A stretch of 43,425 bases of DNA from Butyrivibrio sp. GTDB lineage: Bacteria > Bacillota > Clostridia > Lachnospirales > Lachnospiraceae. Under the pieces are notes generated by a model. That model saw only the letters and a list, made by a program, of their open reading frames with translations. It made no database searches and was not told the DNA's origin. The stretch spans positions 1 through 43,425 of the forward strand of contig JAILFT010000199.1 of assembly GCA_024697425.1 (NCBI GenBank), in the 5' to 3' direction. Both the position numbers and the translations under genes were made by a program. Every line of letters begins with the position of its first letter. The stretch's first letter is position 1. This document shows positions 30,242 to 38,800 of the stretch, piece by piece.

Positions 30242-30874
30242 TTGAACAGTTTATATATACCATTTTTGTGGGAGCTTCTGTTTGTTCTTGCCACAATAGT
30301 CTTTCCCAAGGATACATTTTATCTGTTCTTCGTATTCTATCTGGGACTTCTGTACTATTTTTACTTTTTTTACAAACAGTTTTCGTTCCGCAAACTCTAT
30401 AAGAATCTTGGAAGAATAGTAACCTTCTGGATACCGGTGCTGCTTACCTTTGTGGGGATGTATCTGGCCAATTATATCAGGCTGCATCTTTTCCCTGAGA
30501 TATTTGACATCACCAAGGACGGAACGGTTTCTATAATCTACCACAACGATCTCTTTCCAACACTGTTATATGCACTGATGATGATAGTTCTCAAGCCTGT
30601 GGCTGAGGAGCTGTTTTTCAGGAAGGCAATGATCAAGTTCGGAAGCAAGAAGAAGGTATTTGCCTTCACGCTCCTGAGCCTTATTTTGTGTGCCCTTTCA
30701 AGAGCTCACGGACTTCTGGGAATCGCTGAGTGGATGCTTATGGCACTGCCTGTGACTATTGCTTATGTTGCCACCAGAAACATCTATATTTCCCTTATGG
30801 CTCATGTTCTTTTTGAATTCTTTGACAATATCTATTCAGTTGTGTATACTATCGTGAGGATATTCAATAGATAA
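30242..30874 (+). CDS. CPBP family intramembrane (Abi-type) protease
   Basis: Multi-TM; EELFFRKA (EExxxR), later SRAHG and LMAHVLFEF histidines. TTG start at 30242 after gcgagga; the ORF-track start at 30206 is too close to the -10. Confidence 0.75.
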   Translation: MNSLYIPFLWELLFVLATIVFPKDTFYLFFVFYLGLLYYFYFFYKQFSFRKLYKNLGRIVTFWIPVLLTFVGMYLANYIRLHLFPEIFDITKDGTVSIIYHNDLFPTLLYALMMIVLKPVAEELFFRKAMIKFGSKKKVFAFTLLSLILCALSRAHGLLGIAEWMLMALPVTIAYVATRNIYISLMAHVLFEFFDNIYSVVYTIVRIFNR

Positions 30875-31069
30875 ACTTTTTTTAAAACCAGTTGATTTTT
30901 TTTATTTATTGATGTATTTTGTCTATATACACAAGATTTTTTTGTTATGTTCTTTAAACACACGCATTTTTGATGCAGTCGTTTATTAATCCCAAGAGAT
31001 GATAATAGCAAGACATAATAAGTAATACAGACCGGCGCCGGGGATTGTTTGGCGCAGAATGGAGTAAAT

Positions 31070-32551
31070 TTGAGAGAGAAGTACGAGACACTAAAACTTA
31101 ACGACCTCAGAGACATTGCCAAAAAGCGTGGCATTAAGGGTGCAACATCCATGAAGAAGGCAGAGATCATTGATCTTATGTGCGAGCTGGATGAGAAGGA
31201 AGCCAAGGAAAAAGAGGCTGCCAAAGCTCCCGCCAAGCCTGCTAAAAAGAGCGAGAACGCAGAGGAGAAGCCTGCTAAGCCCGCCGGCAGAAAAAAGAAG
31301 ATCGTTGTGACCACCGGTAATGCAGCACCTGCACCTGCTGCCTCAGAGGAGAAGCCGGAGAAGGCTCCTTCAGAGGAGAAAAAGCCTGCTCCCGCAGCCA
31401 AAGAAGAGGCTGAGGATGAGGAGTTTGACGGCGATGTTGCTTCAGGTATCCTTGAAGTAATGCAGGATGGTTACGGATTCATCAGATGCGAGAATTATCT
31501 CCCCGGTGAAAACGACGTTTATGTTGCTCCCAGCGTTATCAGAAGATTCAACTTAAAGACAGGAGATATCCTTAAGGGATTTTCAAGAGCCAAGAAGGAA
31601 ACAGATAAATTTGCCGCTCTTGCAAAGCTTGATTCCGTTAATGGCTTCAAGCCAGAGGTGGCTGCCGGAAGATGGGATTTTGAGAAGATGACTCCCGTAT
31701 TCCCTGACAGCAAGATCGTTCTTGAGCAGCCCGGATGCTCCGTTGCCATGAGAATTATGGATCTGATGTGCCCTATCGGTAAGGGACAGAGAGGAATGAT
31801 CGTATCTCCTCCCAAGGCCGGTAAGACAACACTTCTTAAGGAAGTGGCTAAGTCAATCCTTAAAAACAGCAGAGATATCCATCTCATCATCCTTCTTATC
31901 GATGAGAGACCAGAGGAAGTAACAGATATCAAGGAGTCAATTGAGGGACCTAATGCAGAGGTTATCTATTCAACCTTCGATGAGCTTCCCGAGCATCACA
32001 AGAGAGTTGCTGAGATGGTTATAGAGAGAGCCAAGAGACTGGTTGAGCATGGCAAGGATGTATGTATCCTCCTTGATTCCATCACCAGACTTACAAGAGC
32101 CTACAACCTGGTAGTTCCTCCTTCAGGAAGAACACTTTCCGGTGGTCTTGACCCTGCCGCTCTTCATATGCCCAAGAGATTCTTCGGTGCAGCAAGAAAC
32201 ATGAGAGAGGGCGGAAGCCTTACAATCCTTGCAACTGCACTTATTGAGACGGGATCCAAGATGGATGATGTCATCTACGAGGAATTCAAGGGAACAGGTA
32301 ACATGGAAATGGTTCTCGACAGGAAACTTCAGGAAAAGAGAATTTTCCCTGCCATCAACATTCCCAAGTCCAGTACCAGAAGAGAAGATCTTCTGCTTAA
32401 CGCAGAGGAGCTTGCCGCTATTAACAGTCTTAGAAAGGGCTTTAACGGCATGAAGGCTGACGATGCGGTAGACCAGTGCATCAACCTCTTCTCCAAGACC
32501 CGCAACAATGTTGAGTTTGTTCGTATGGTTGAGAAACAGATCAGATTCTGA
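31070..32551 (+). CDS. rho: Transcription termination factor Rho with extended disordered N-terminal region
   Basis: [72 protein letters not shown] at 31070 preceded by ggag is preferred; TTG at 31049 is possible. Confidence 0.95.
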   Translation: MREKYETLKLNDLRDIAKKRGIKGATSMKKAEIIDLMCELDEKEAKEKEAAKAPAKPAKKSENAEEKPAKPAGRKKKIVVTTGNAAPAPAASEEKPEKAPSEEKKPAPAAKEEAEDEEFDGDVASGILEVMQDGYGFIRCENYLPGENDVYVAPSVIRRFNLKTGDILKGFSRAKKETDKFAALAKLDSVNGFKPEVAAGRWDFEKMTPVFPDSKIVLEQPGCSVAMRIMDLMCPIGKGQRGMIVSPPKAGKTTLLKEVAKSILKNSRDIHLIILLIDERPEEVTDIKESIEGPNAEVIYSTFDELPEHHKRVAEMVIERAKRLVEHGKDVCILLDSITRLTRAYNLVVPPSGRTLSGGLDPAALHMPKRFFGAARNMREGGSLTILATALIETGSKMDDVIYEEFKGTGNMEMVLDRKLQEKRIFPAINIPKSSTRREDLLLNAEELAAINSLRKGFNGMKADDAVDQCINLFSKTRNNVEFVRMVEKQIRF

Positions 32552-32571
32552 TAAAAATAAGAAAGAAAACA

Positions 32572-32629
32572 TAAGGACGGGGTTAGCGGGCCATATGCAT
32601 GGACCACTAACCCCGTCCCTTAGTTTTTT
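32572..32629. terminator. Long hairpin between convergent rho and PilZ genes; likely bidirectional terminator
   Basis: 12-bp perfect stem GGACGGGGTTAG (32575-32586) / CTAACCCCGTCC (32607-32618), further inner pairing, T-tract on + and T-rich on -. Confidence 0.8.
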
Positions 32630-33500
32630 ATACATCTCTCAGATCAAGAAGATTTTCTATTTCTTTGGCCTGTTTTGCCATCTTTTCATCTCTGCGCTGC
32701 TCACGAAGAGTTTTACCCGGCTGTGGTGATGAGGGGCCTGCCCCGGAAGATGAAGGAGTAATGGTGATGGTAGTGGGCTTTTCCGGAATGAGATCCTTGG
32801 CAAGATCTTCCTCCACTTCCATGATCTGCTGCTCCTGTGAAATATCGGGATTGAGTGAGGTTTCCGGAGCCTTGTCCAGCTCGGTCTGGGTTTCTTTTTT
32901 CTTGGAAGACAGAAGACCGATAAGGTCGACATTCAGGTTGGAAATGCTGCATCCTACCGCTTCCTTGCCCTGAACTTCAAATTTGCGGACAACCATGGTG
33001 GTTATCTCATAGTTATGTAGGGTGGCTCCGTATCTGAACATTACATTGAGAGTATCCCCTACCTTGAGCTTGGTTCCCCGCTCTAAGACAAGTGAGATGC
33101 CTCTCATGGAAATATCGTGAACAAGACAGTTCTTAAGATCCTGATTATTGCCGTTTATGGACATAAGACCAAGCTTTTCAATGTAAAAACGCTCGGCTTT
33201 TCTGGTGTTCTCAGGTTCAAGCTTTGAAGAACTGCGAATCAGGTGGAAATTGCCGTAACGGGTCTTGACCGGGGTGATGGTGGTGGCCATGAACTTATAG
33301 ACCCTGCCGTCCCGCTTGTTGCGGATCTCAACATTGGAGGGCTCCAGGAACTGCATGTATTTCCCGAAATATTCCATTGGTTTAACAAGAAGACCGGCTG
33401 ACACGCCGAAAATAGCCTCGGTCAGAAGAACGATACCGTGGTCATTGATTGAAGCATGGATCTTAACTTCGGAGCCGTTTGAAATATCGTTGACATTCAT
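32628..33500 (-). CDS. PilZ domain protein with YcgR-like N-terminal domain, predicted c-di-GMP receptor
   Basis: RxxxR (RKAER) and DISMRG (DxSxxG). Start at MNVNDISNGSEVK with RBS gggggag; the longer ORF to 34292 overlaps the YggS gene. Confidence 0.85.
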   Translation of the reverse strand: MNVNDISNGSEVKIHASINDHGIVLLTEAIFGVSAGLLVKPMEYFGKYMQFLEPSNVEIRNKRDGRVYKFMATTITPVKTRYGNFHLIRSSSKLEPENTRKAERFYIEKLGLMSINGNNQDLKNCLVHDISMRGISLVLERGTKLKVGDTLNVMFRYGATLHNYEITTMVVRKFEVQGKEAVGCSISNLNVDLIGLLSSKKKETQTELDKAPETSLNPDISQEQQIMEVEEDLAKDLIPEKPTTITITPSSSGAGPSSPQPGKTLREQRRDEKMAKQAKEIENLLDLRDV

Positions 33501-33515
33501 AAGATTTCTCCCCCG

Positions 33516-33543
33516 TTGCATGACTCTAAGTTTATGATATACT
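33516..33543 (+). promoter_or_regulatory. Sigma-A-like promoter for the YggS gene
   Basis: TTGCAT - 16 nt - TATACT. Confidence 0.45.
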
Positions 33544-33587
33544 ACAAAATAGAAAAAATCCAGATAATATCTGGAAGGAGAACACCC

Positions 33588-34286
33588 ATGATAAAAGAGA
33601 ATCTTGAATTTGTTGAGGAGAACATACTCCAGGCCTGTGAAAAGGCAGGCAGGGACAGGTCTGAGGTGACACTCATTGCTGTCAGCAAGACGAAACCGGT
33701 GAGCGATATTCGAAAGGCCATGGAATGCGGCATAAGGACCTTTGGCGAGAATAAGGTCCAGGAGATCAAGGATAAGACAGAGGAGATCACAGAGCCTCTT
33801 AACTGGCATATGATAGGACATCTGCAGGCCAATAAGGTCAAATATCTTCCGGGAAGGGTCTGTATGATCCATTCCGTGGATAACAGAAAGCTGGCAGATG
33901 AAATAGAGAAACAGTTCGCCAAAACGGATACCGTTATAGATGTCCTTATAGAAGTGAATATGGCGGCAGAGGACACCAAGTTTGGTATTACTCCCGAGGA
34001 AACACCGGATTTCGTAAAAGAGATAAGCACTCTTCCTCATTTGAACATAAGAGGGCTTATGACGATTGCGCCTTATACTGAAGATCCGGAGAGCAACAGA
34101 GTCTTTTTCCGGGGGCTTAGAGAACTGAAGAACAAAATAAACGGGATGGGTATACCCAATGTCAACATGGACACGCTTTCCATGGGAATGACGGGAGACT
34201 ATCAGGTGGCAATAGAAGAGGGAGCGACTTTCGTAAGAGTCGGTACCGGTATTTTCGGAGAGAGGGATTATTCTAAAGTACAGTAG
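33588..34286 (+). CDS. YggS family PLP-binding protein
   Basis: LIAVSKTKPVSDI, FGENKVQEIKDK, WHMIGHLQANKVKYL, HSVDNRKLADEI, GMTGDYQVAIEEGATFVRVGTGIFG; RBS ggaaggag. Confidence 0.95.
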   Translation: MIKENLEFVEENILQACEKAGRDRSEVTLIAVSKTKPVSDIRKAMECGIRTFGENKVQEIKDKTEEITEPLNWHMIGHLQANKVKYLPGRVCMIHSVDNRKLADEIEKQFAKTDTVIDVLIEVNMAAEDTKFGITPEETPDFVKEISTLPHLNIRGLMTIAPYTEDPESNRVFFRGLRELKNKINGMGIPNVNMDTLSMGMTGDYQVAIEEGATFVRVGTGIFGERDYSKVQ

Positions 34287-34327
34287 TTCCAAAATCTTAA
34301 ATAAATATAAACGAATTTACACTAAAA

Positions 34328-34377
34328 AAGCCAGATAGTATAATAAATTTATACTGTTTGGCTTATCTGTTTTTTTC
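34328..34377 (+). terminator. Rho-independent terminator after the YggS gene
   Basis: AAGCCAGATAGTATAA / TTATACTGTTTGGCTT fully paired with two G-T wobbles, then a T run after a short gap. Confidence 0.6.
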
Positions 34378-34392
34378 ATGGGAAGGGGATTC

Positions 34393-34665
34393 ATGTTAAA
34401 AACTGTACCCTTATCTAAAAACCTATCCTTGGATCAGCTGAATCACCTGATCGACACAGGTCATGTATTTGTGACGCCCTTTGGGCTCAACAGGACCTGC
34501 TATATTGTGGTGAACCATAAGCCGTTTATGGTCATCGCCACTGACGTGTCTGTGAGGGGAGTGCAGCTTTCGGGTTCATGGTATACCTGGGAAGAAGTGG
34601 AAGCCATGGGCGGTGTTTATGATTCGGAATTTGAAGCTTTAAAGGCTATTGCCGGCGGAGCTTGA
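34393..34665 (+). CDS. Hypothetical protein (90 aa)
   Basis: RBS ggaagggg, ATG at 34393, MLKTVPLSKNLSLDQLNHLIDTGHVF... Confidence 0.65.
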   Translation: MLKTVPLSKNLSLDQLNHLIDTGHVFVTPFGLNRTCYIVVNHKPFMVIATDVSVRGVQLSGSWYTWEEVEAMGGVYDSEFEALKAIAGGA

Positions 34666-34695
34666 CATAAAGCTATTCTTTTGGAGGTCGCTACT

Positions 34696-35847
34696 TTGAG
34701 CTATGCTTTTTACTATATCCAGGCACATATAGCCTGTATCTGTCTTCTGTGTATCATCATGCTGAAGATCAGAAAGAGTATTAACAAGGAATTGTCCCTT
34801 GTGTGCCTTGGAAATCTTGTGGTTATTCTGGCACTTTACTTTGTGGCAGAAATATTCTGGGCGCTGGTAGACAGTAATACCATAGAGTCAACCAGGTCAA
34901 TGCTGTATCTGTCGAATATATTCACTTATATTTTTATAACTCTTGCGGCTTACTACTGGTTTGTTGTGTCCGAGGCGATACAGCGGGACAAATATATTGA
35001 AAATATCACTACCAGGCGTCTTATAGGTACGCCTGTGCTTGTTTCTGCAGTCCTTTGTATTACTGCCTTCAGGACAGGGCTTGTTTTTTATGTGGATGAG
35101 AACAATGTACTTAACGGCGGAAGATTTTATGTGGTACTGGTGATCGTGCCCTTTGGTTATCTTCTGGCAGCATCTGCCAAGGCTTTTCACAGATATCTCA
35201 ACAAGGACCGCTATGCCGACAGGGGAATCTATTTCATGATAGGTATTTTCCCCATCGCTCCTATTATCCTTGGTATATTGCAGGCTATGTACTGGAGAAT
35301 TCCGTTCCTTTGCTACGGTGCCACCGCAGCTGTTTTATACGTGTACATGACCTATATGGAGAACCTTGTTTCCATCGATCCTCTTACACAGACCAATAAC
35401 AGGAATCAGATGTATAAGTATCTGATCACCAAGATGAAGCATGAGGAACCGGGAATGTCTCTTTTCCTTATCATGGTGGATGTGAACAGCCTGAGAGTTA
35501 TAAATGATACCTATGGCCATGCTGAGGGAGACAGGGCTCTTAACAGAGTTTCAAATGCCATCAAGGAAGCCTGCCAGGGAACCCGCAGCAGGATGTTTGT
35601 TTCCAGATACGGCGGAGATGAATTCGTTATAGTTGCGGAGATGGGATACAGAGCAGAAGCAGCCTGGCTTGTGGATCAGATCAGGACTAATTTAAAAAGA
35701 GCTACCGAAGTGGACGGAGCTTCTTATGATATCACAGTAAGTGTGGGCATTTCCCAGTACGACTATCAGGCACCTGTTTCAATACAGGCATTTATTGCCA
35801 GAGCAGATTCAGATCTTTATCAGAACAAAAAACTCAATGTCGGTTAA
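34696..35847 (+). CDS. Multi-TM GGDEF diguanylate cyclase
   Basis: About seven hydrophobic segments; IDPLTQTNNRNQ, VDVNSLRVINDTYGHAEGD, SRYGGDEFVIV; TTG start after ggaggt. Confidence 0.9.
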   Translation: MSYAFYYIQAHIACICLLCIIMLKIRKSINKELSLVCLGNLVVILALYFVAEIFWALVDSNTIESTRSMLYLSNIFTYIFITLAAYYWFVVSEAIQRDKYIENITTRRLIGTPVLVSAVLCITAFRTGLVFYVDENNVLNGGRFYVVLVIVPFGYLLAASAKAFHRYLNKDRYADRGIYFMIGIFPIAPIILGILQAMYWRIPFLCYGATAAVLYVYMTYMENLVSIDPLTQTNNRNQMYKYLITKMKHEEPGMSLFLIMVDVNSLRVINDTYGHAEGDRALNRVSNAIKEACQGTRSRMFVSRYGGDEFVIVAEMGYRAEAAWLVDQIRTNLKRATEVDGASYDITVSVGISQYDYQAPVSIQAFIARADSDLYQNKKLNVG

Positions 35848-35859
35848 AACATTGAGTTT
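35830..35859 (-). terminator. Intrinsic terminator for the small minus-strand ORF, overlapping the end of the GGDEF gene
   Basis: Perfect 11-bp stem AAACTCAATGT / ACATTGAGTTT; the minus strand continues TTTTTTG-type. Confidence 0.65.
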
Positions 35860-35936
35860 ATTGCGCCGATCAGAAGACCGGCCAGTATGAATGCGGCCAG
35901 AATGGCTATCGCATATATAAATTTCATTCTTCCCAT
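35844..35936 (-). CDS. Unannotated 30-aa single-TM protein MGRMKFIYAIAILAAFILAGLLIGAINSMF
   Basis: Strong SD aaaggaggag on the minus strand, ATG at 35936, one hydrophobic helix, terminator hairpin at stop; below ORF-track cutoff. Confidence 0.65.
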   Translation of the reverse strand: MGRMKFIYAIAILAAFILAGLLIGAINSMF

Positions 35937-35972
35937 GCCGCTCCTCCTTTGTTTACGGGCTCTAAACTGTGC

Positions 35973-35986
35973 TATACTATAGTATA
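35973..35986. promoter_or_regulatory. 14-bp palindrome TATACTATAGTATA in divergent intergenic region
   Basis: Perfect palindrome giving a TATACT -10-like hexamer on each strand. Confidence 0.4.
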
Positions 35987-36035
35987 TCCGTATTTTTTCA
36001 ATTAGCAAGCGGAGCAGTATCAGGGGGATAAGTGT

Positions 36036-38771
36036 ATGCAGATATATGTGTCCGGTAATGTTGTAAGAAGCGGTGACGGTTCAGCGGAGCATCCTTTCAG
36101 AACCATTCAGGAAGCTGCCGACATTGCGAAGGCAGGTGATACAGTCTTTGTGGGCCCCGGAGTCTACAGAGAGTGGGTAAGACCTGTCAATCCGGGAACC
36201 GAGAAGGACAGGATAACCTTCATAAGTACCGAGAAGGGCGAGGCCGTTATCACAGGCGCAGAGCGCCTTGGCGTGTGGGAAGCCTTTGAGAATGTCTGGC
36301 GTGTCCGTATTCCCGGAAGCTTTTTCGGAAATTACAATCCTTATATAGATACAGTTCACGGGGACTGGTTTTCTTCCAAGTCTCCAAATCCCCATACAGG
36401 AGAAATATATCTGGACGGCAAGTCGATGTATGAGGTCTTTGACCTCTCTCTTTGCATGCATCCGCAAAAGGACAAACGTTCCTGGGATCCGGAGTTTTCG
36501 ACTTACGTCTGGTACACAGCGCAGGAAGACGGCAATACCATCATCTATGCCAATTTCCGGGGCAAGAATCCCAATGAGGAGAATGTGGAACTCTCTGTAA
36601 GAAAGGCCTGCTTTATGCCTGAGAAGACGGGAGTTGATTACATCACTCTGTGCGGCTTTACCATCAGATGCGCTGCTACTCAGTGGGCACCTCCCACAGC
36701 CTATCAGGAGGGAATGGTAGGCCCCAACTGGGCTAAGGGATGGATAATTGAGGACTGCAACATCTATGAGTCCAAGTGCTGCGGAATCTCGCTGGGTAAG
36801 TACTATCAGAAGGGCAGCAACAATAAGTGGACAACAAACTGGGTTAAGATCGGTTCTCAGACCGAGAGAGACTGCGTATGCCAGGCAGTAAACGAGGGAT
36901 GGGACAAAGAGACAATAGGCTCTCATGTGGTTCGCCGCTGTGACATTCATGACTGTGGCCAGACCGGAATCGTGGGCCATATGGGATGTGTCTTTTCCCT
37001 TATCGAGGACAATCACATCCATCATATCAACAACAAGCATAACCTTGCGGGGGCAGAGATAGGAGGCATCAAGTTCCACGCCGCCATCGATACCATCATA
37101 AGGCGCAACCATATAGATCACTGTACAAGGGGAATCTGGCTGGACTGGCAGGCCCAGGGAACCAGGGTTACCCAGAACTTCATGCATGACAATGTTCCGC
37201 CGGAGGGGACCATCATAGATGACGGACTTTCTCTTGGAGAGGATATCTTTATTGAGGTGTCCCATGGGCCTACGCTCATCGACCACAATCTGCTTCTTTC
37301 GGATATTTCAGCCAGGATCAGTACCCAGGGCATAGCCTTTGTGCACAACCTTATCCACGGCTCTTTTACCTATGTGGGAAGAGGTACGGATGACGGAAGC
37401 AAGAAGATACCCACCAGCAGATTTACACCTTATCATGTCCCTCATTCCACAAAGATTGCGGGATTCATGACCATACAGCACGGAGACGCAAGGTTCTACA
37501 ACAACATCTTTGTTCAAAAGCCCGTAAGACAGGATCTTCTGGATTACTGTGTATCCCAGGGCACGGATACACTGCAGCTCAACAACTTTATCTGCGGAAC
37601 CTGCGTTTATTCAGGGTATCCCACGGCGGCAGAATATTTTGCAAGCTTTAACAAAGAGAAATGCTATAAGTATGGTTCCAGTGACATCTACTACGATCAC
37701 ATGCCGGTGTACACCGGAGGAAATGCCTTCTTCAACGGGGCAAGGCCCTGCGAGAGCGAAGTGGCCGCTCACGTGGACAAGACCCATAAGATCAGCATCT
37801 ATGTGGATTTTGCGGATGGCAGATACACTCTTCACACAAACCTCTACGAGTATCTTCCCAGGGACTATACAATCCCTGTTAATTCCGATGTGCTTGGGGT
37901 AGCCTTTGAGCCGGAGCAGAGATTTGAAAATCCCGATGGCAGCGCCATCATGTTTGACGTGGATTATTTCGGAAGGCGCAGAAGCAGATTCCCTGTGGCA
38001 GGACCTTTTGAGGAGTGCGATACTGACAGGTTCACCGTTCAGTCTGAGGGCTTTGGGCCTTATAAGCTTGGCCACAGACAGAAGGGCAGAATCACGGAGA
38101 AAGCGGATTTACCGCCCAAGGACCCAGAGGACCCCAACTTCATAATTAAGGATTTTGAACAGGCCATGGAGGAAGAGGCTGCAAGAGGGGAAGAGACTGC
38201 AAAAGGGGAAGAGACTGCAAAAGGGGAAGGACCCTTAGAGGAAAAAGAGGATGTGCCTGAGCCCGAAGATATTGTGGCAAAGGTAAATGCCAACATTCTT
38301 CTTACAGGGTGCGATGCTGTCGGTATCTCTTTTCCCTTTGAAGGAAGCCTTTTCAGGGTGAGAGACATGTATGTCAAGGGCAACGAAGTCTGGCTCTATG
38401 ACGGAGTCAACGACAAACTGGTGGAACTGGACTGTGAGTACGGAATCTATCATTCTCCGAAAAAGTGGTCCGTTGGCGCCATGCAGTCACTGGATGTCTC
38501 AGACGATCCCAACTGCGAAGGCTTTGTAAGAACGGCAGGAACGCTTCTTTGCATACTCAGTAAGAGCATGACCCAGGATCCCGCCGACACCTGCCAGGCA
38601 ATTCAGGACAAGGTGAACTCAGGCATTGAGCCTAAGGGCATCAAGATGAGATTCACTCCAAGATATCTTAAGTTCATCAGAAACAAGAAGTTCATCTCTC
38701 TGGAGGATGTGGTATTTCGCATGAGCAGAGGAAGCATGGACATAGTCACGGAGCGGCTTGAAAAGCTCTGA
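36036..38771 (+). CDS. GH120-like right-handed beta-helix glycosidase (probable beta-xylosidase) with C-terminal extension
   Basis: GVYREWVRPVNPG, NVWRVRIPGSFFGNYNPY, AATQWAPPTAYQEGMVGPNWAKGWIIEDC, GIWLDWQAQGTRV, DIFIEVSHGP; matches remembered GH120 pattern; no signal peptide. Confidence 0.8.
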   Translation: MQIYVSGNVVRSGDGSAEHPFRTIQEAADIAKAGDTVFVGPGVYREWVRPVNPGTEKDRITFISTEKGEAVITGAERLGVWEAFENVWRVRIPGSFFGNYNPYIDTVHGDWFSSKSPNPHTGEIYLDGKSMYEVFDLSLCMHPQKDKRSWDPEFSTYVWYTAQEDGNTIIYANFRGKNPNEENVELSVRKACFMPEKTGVDYITLCGFTIRCAATQWAPPTAYQEGMVGPNWAKGWIIEDCNIYESKCCGISLGKYYQKGSNNKWTTNWVKIGSQTERDCVCQAVNEGWDKETIGSHVVRRCDIHDCGQTGIVGHMGCVFSLIEDNHIHHINNKHNLAGAEIGGIKFHAAIDTIIRRNHIDHCTRGIWLDWQAQGTRVTQNFMHDNVPPEGTIIDDGLSLGEDIFIEVSHGPTLIDHNLLLSDISARISTQGIAFVHNLIHGSFTYVGRGTDDGSKKIPTSRFTPYHVPHSTKIAGFMTIQHGDARFYNNIFVQKPVRQDLLDYCVSQGTDTLQLNNFICGTCVYSGYPTAAEYFASFNKEKCYKYGSSDIYYDHMPVYTGGNAFFNGARPCESEVAAHVDKTHKISIYVDFADGRYTLHTNLYEYLPRDYTIPVNSDVLGVAFEPEQRFENPDGSAIMFDVDYFGRRRSRFPVAGPFEECDTDRFTVQSEGFGPYKLGHRQKGRITEKADLPPKDPEDPNFIIKDFEQAMEEEAARGEETAKGEETAKGEGPLEEKEDVPEPEDIVAKVNANILLTGCDAVGISFPFEGSLFRVRDMYVKGNEVWLYDGVNDKLVELDCEYGIYHSPKKWSVGAMQSLDVSDDPNCEGFVRTAGTLLCILSKSMTQDPADTCQAIQDKVNSGIEPKGIKMRFTPRYLKFIRNKKFISLEDVVFRMSRGSMDIVTERLEKL
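38172..38225 (+). repeat. Three tandem 18-bp units in the GH120 C-terminal linker
   Basis: GAAGAGRCTGCAARAGGG x3; units 2 and 3 (38190-38225) identical, unit 1 differs at 2 positions; encodes EETAKG-type repeats. Confidence 0.9.
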
Positions 38772-38800
38772 TAAGTATTAAATGACAAGGATTATATGTA

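Noticed and set aside
33501-34292. N-terminal extension of the minus-strand PilZ ORF (to 34292)
   Set aside because: Antisense to the YggS gene; a good RBS and start exist at 33500, giving a standard YcgR-like protein
36081-37286. 401-aa minus-strand ORF antisense to the GH120-like gene
   Set aside because: No recognisable motifs; codon-bias shadow of a well-supported plus-strand gene
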